NCBI GenBank assembly: GCA_043810355.1
Contig: JBDROB010000001.1
Span: 1-28,379, forward strand
Direction: 5' to 3'
From: JAZDHV01 sp043810355
GTDB lineage: Archaea > Nanobdellota > Nanobdellia > Woesearchaeales > JAGVYU01
Length of the DNA stretch: 28,379 nucleotides
Position 1 is the stretch's first letter; every line of letters begins with the position of its first letter. Shown one piece after another: positions 28,308 to 28,379 of this stretch. The translations under genes were made by a program, and so were the position numbers. The notes under the pieces are model-generated. The model searched no databases and was not told the DNA's origin. It worked only from the letters and a program-made list of their open reading frames with translations.

Positions 28308-28379
28308 ATGGAACAAATGCAAGTATATGCTGGTTTGGACATGCATAGTGAGACAATAACTGGCACTATTAAAGATAGT
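28308..28379 (+). CDS. IS110-family transposase, N-terminal fragment (runs off window)
   Basis: Only 24 codons are present before the window ends. The stretch VYAGLDMHSETITGTIKD has the start typical of IS110-family DEDD transposases: strand, then G-L-D, where the Asp (residue 11) is the first acidic catalytic residue, followed by HS-x-x-T. An excellent ribosome-binding site precedes the ATG. IS110 elements move with a bridge RNA encoded in a non-coding end of the element, which could be in the gap upstream or beyond the window. The fragment is short but the match is distinctive. Confidence 0.75.
   Translation, partial: MEQMQVYAGLDMHSETITGTIKDS

Overview
The window most likely comes from an AT-rich archaeon, probably of the DPANN type (Woesearchaeota/Pacearchaeota-like). 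The lineage is inferred from gene content, not from a database match. Four things point to Archaea: a tRNA whose intron sits in a textbook bulge-helix-bulge motif; TATA boxes (TTTAAATA, TTTATATA) about 26 bases before leaderless start codons; class III (archaeal type IV pilin) signal peptides; and TadC/ArlJ-like platform proteins with an ArlI/TadA-like ATPase.

Layout. 1-1360: a secreted cysteine-repeat protein (+), a small unknown gene (-) and a leaderless winged-helix regulator (+). 1361-1495: tRNA-Arg(UCG) on the minus strand with two introns, one in the D-loop and one at position 37/38. 1585-25522: one minus-strand block of about 24 kb that looks like a single surface-pilus locus. In transcription order it holds a 48-aa ribbon-helix-helix protein behind a strong BRE/TATA promoter with inverted-repeat operators; an 1841-aa secreted protein built of phage-tail-fibre-like GIGT repeats with an embedded dockerin-like domain; a 47-codon remnant of a signal-peptide gene; an MNT nucleotidyltransferase / HEPN pair; a 1795-aa secreted Ig/FN3 protein; three pilin or pilin-like genes; a two-TM protein; three further pilins; a cluster of three hairpins; another pilin-like protein; the secretion ATPase; a small coiled-coil protein; two T2SSF/TadC-type platform proteins; and a 559-aa polytopic membrane protein.

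25756-27254: two overlapping plus-strand genes for HIT-fold proteins, both lacking the usual catalytic middle histidine. 27294-28133: a DinD/BRO-N-like protein (-). 28308-end: the start of an IS110-family transposase (+), cut by the window edge.

How the genes fit together (inference). The ATPase and two platform proteins would assemble pilins cleaved by a prepilin peptidase that is not in the window. The two giant secreted proteins share an N-terminal motif after their signal peptides and may be tip or stalk adhesins displayed by, or co-expressed with, the pilus. Many start/stop codons overlap as ATGA, which implies translational coupling. The hairpin cluster after the pilins probably separates abundant pilin mRNA from the machinery genes. 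The MNT-HEPN pair is coupled by 4-base overlaps to a duplicated signal-peptide fragment on one side and to the full adhesin gene on the other, which suggests it was inserted at the start of that adhesin gene. No gene-free stretch exceeds 300 bases.
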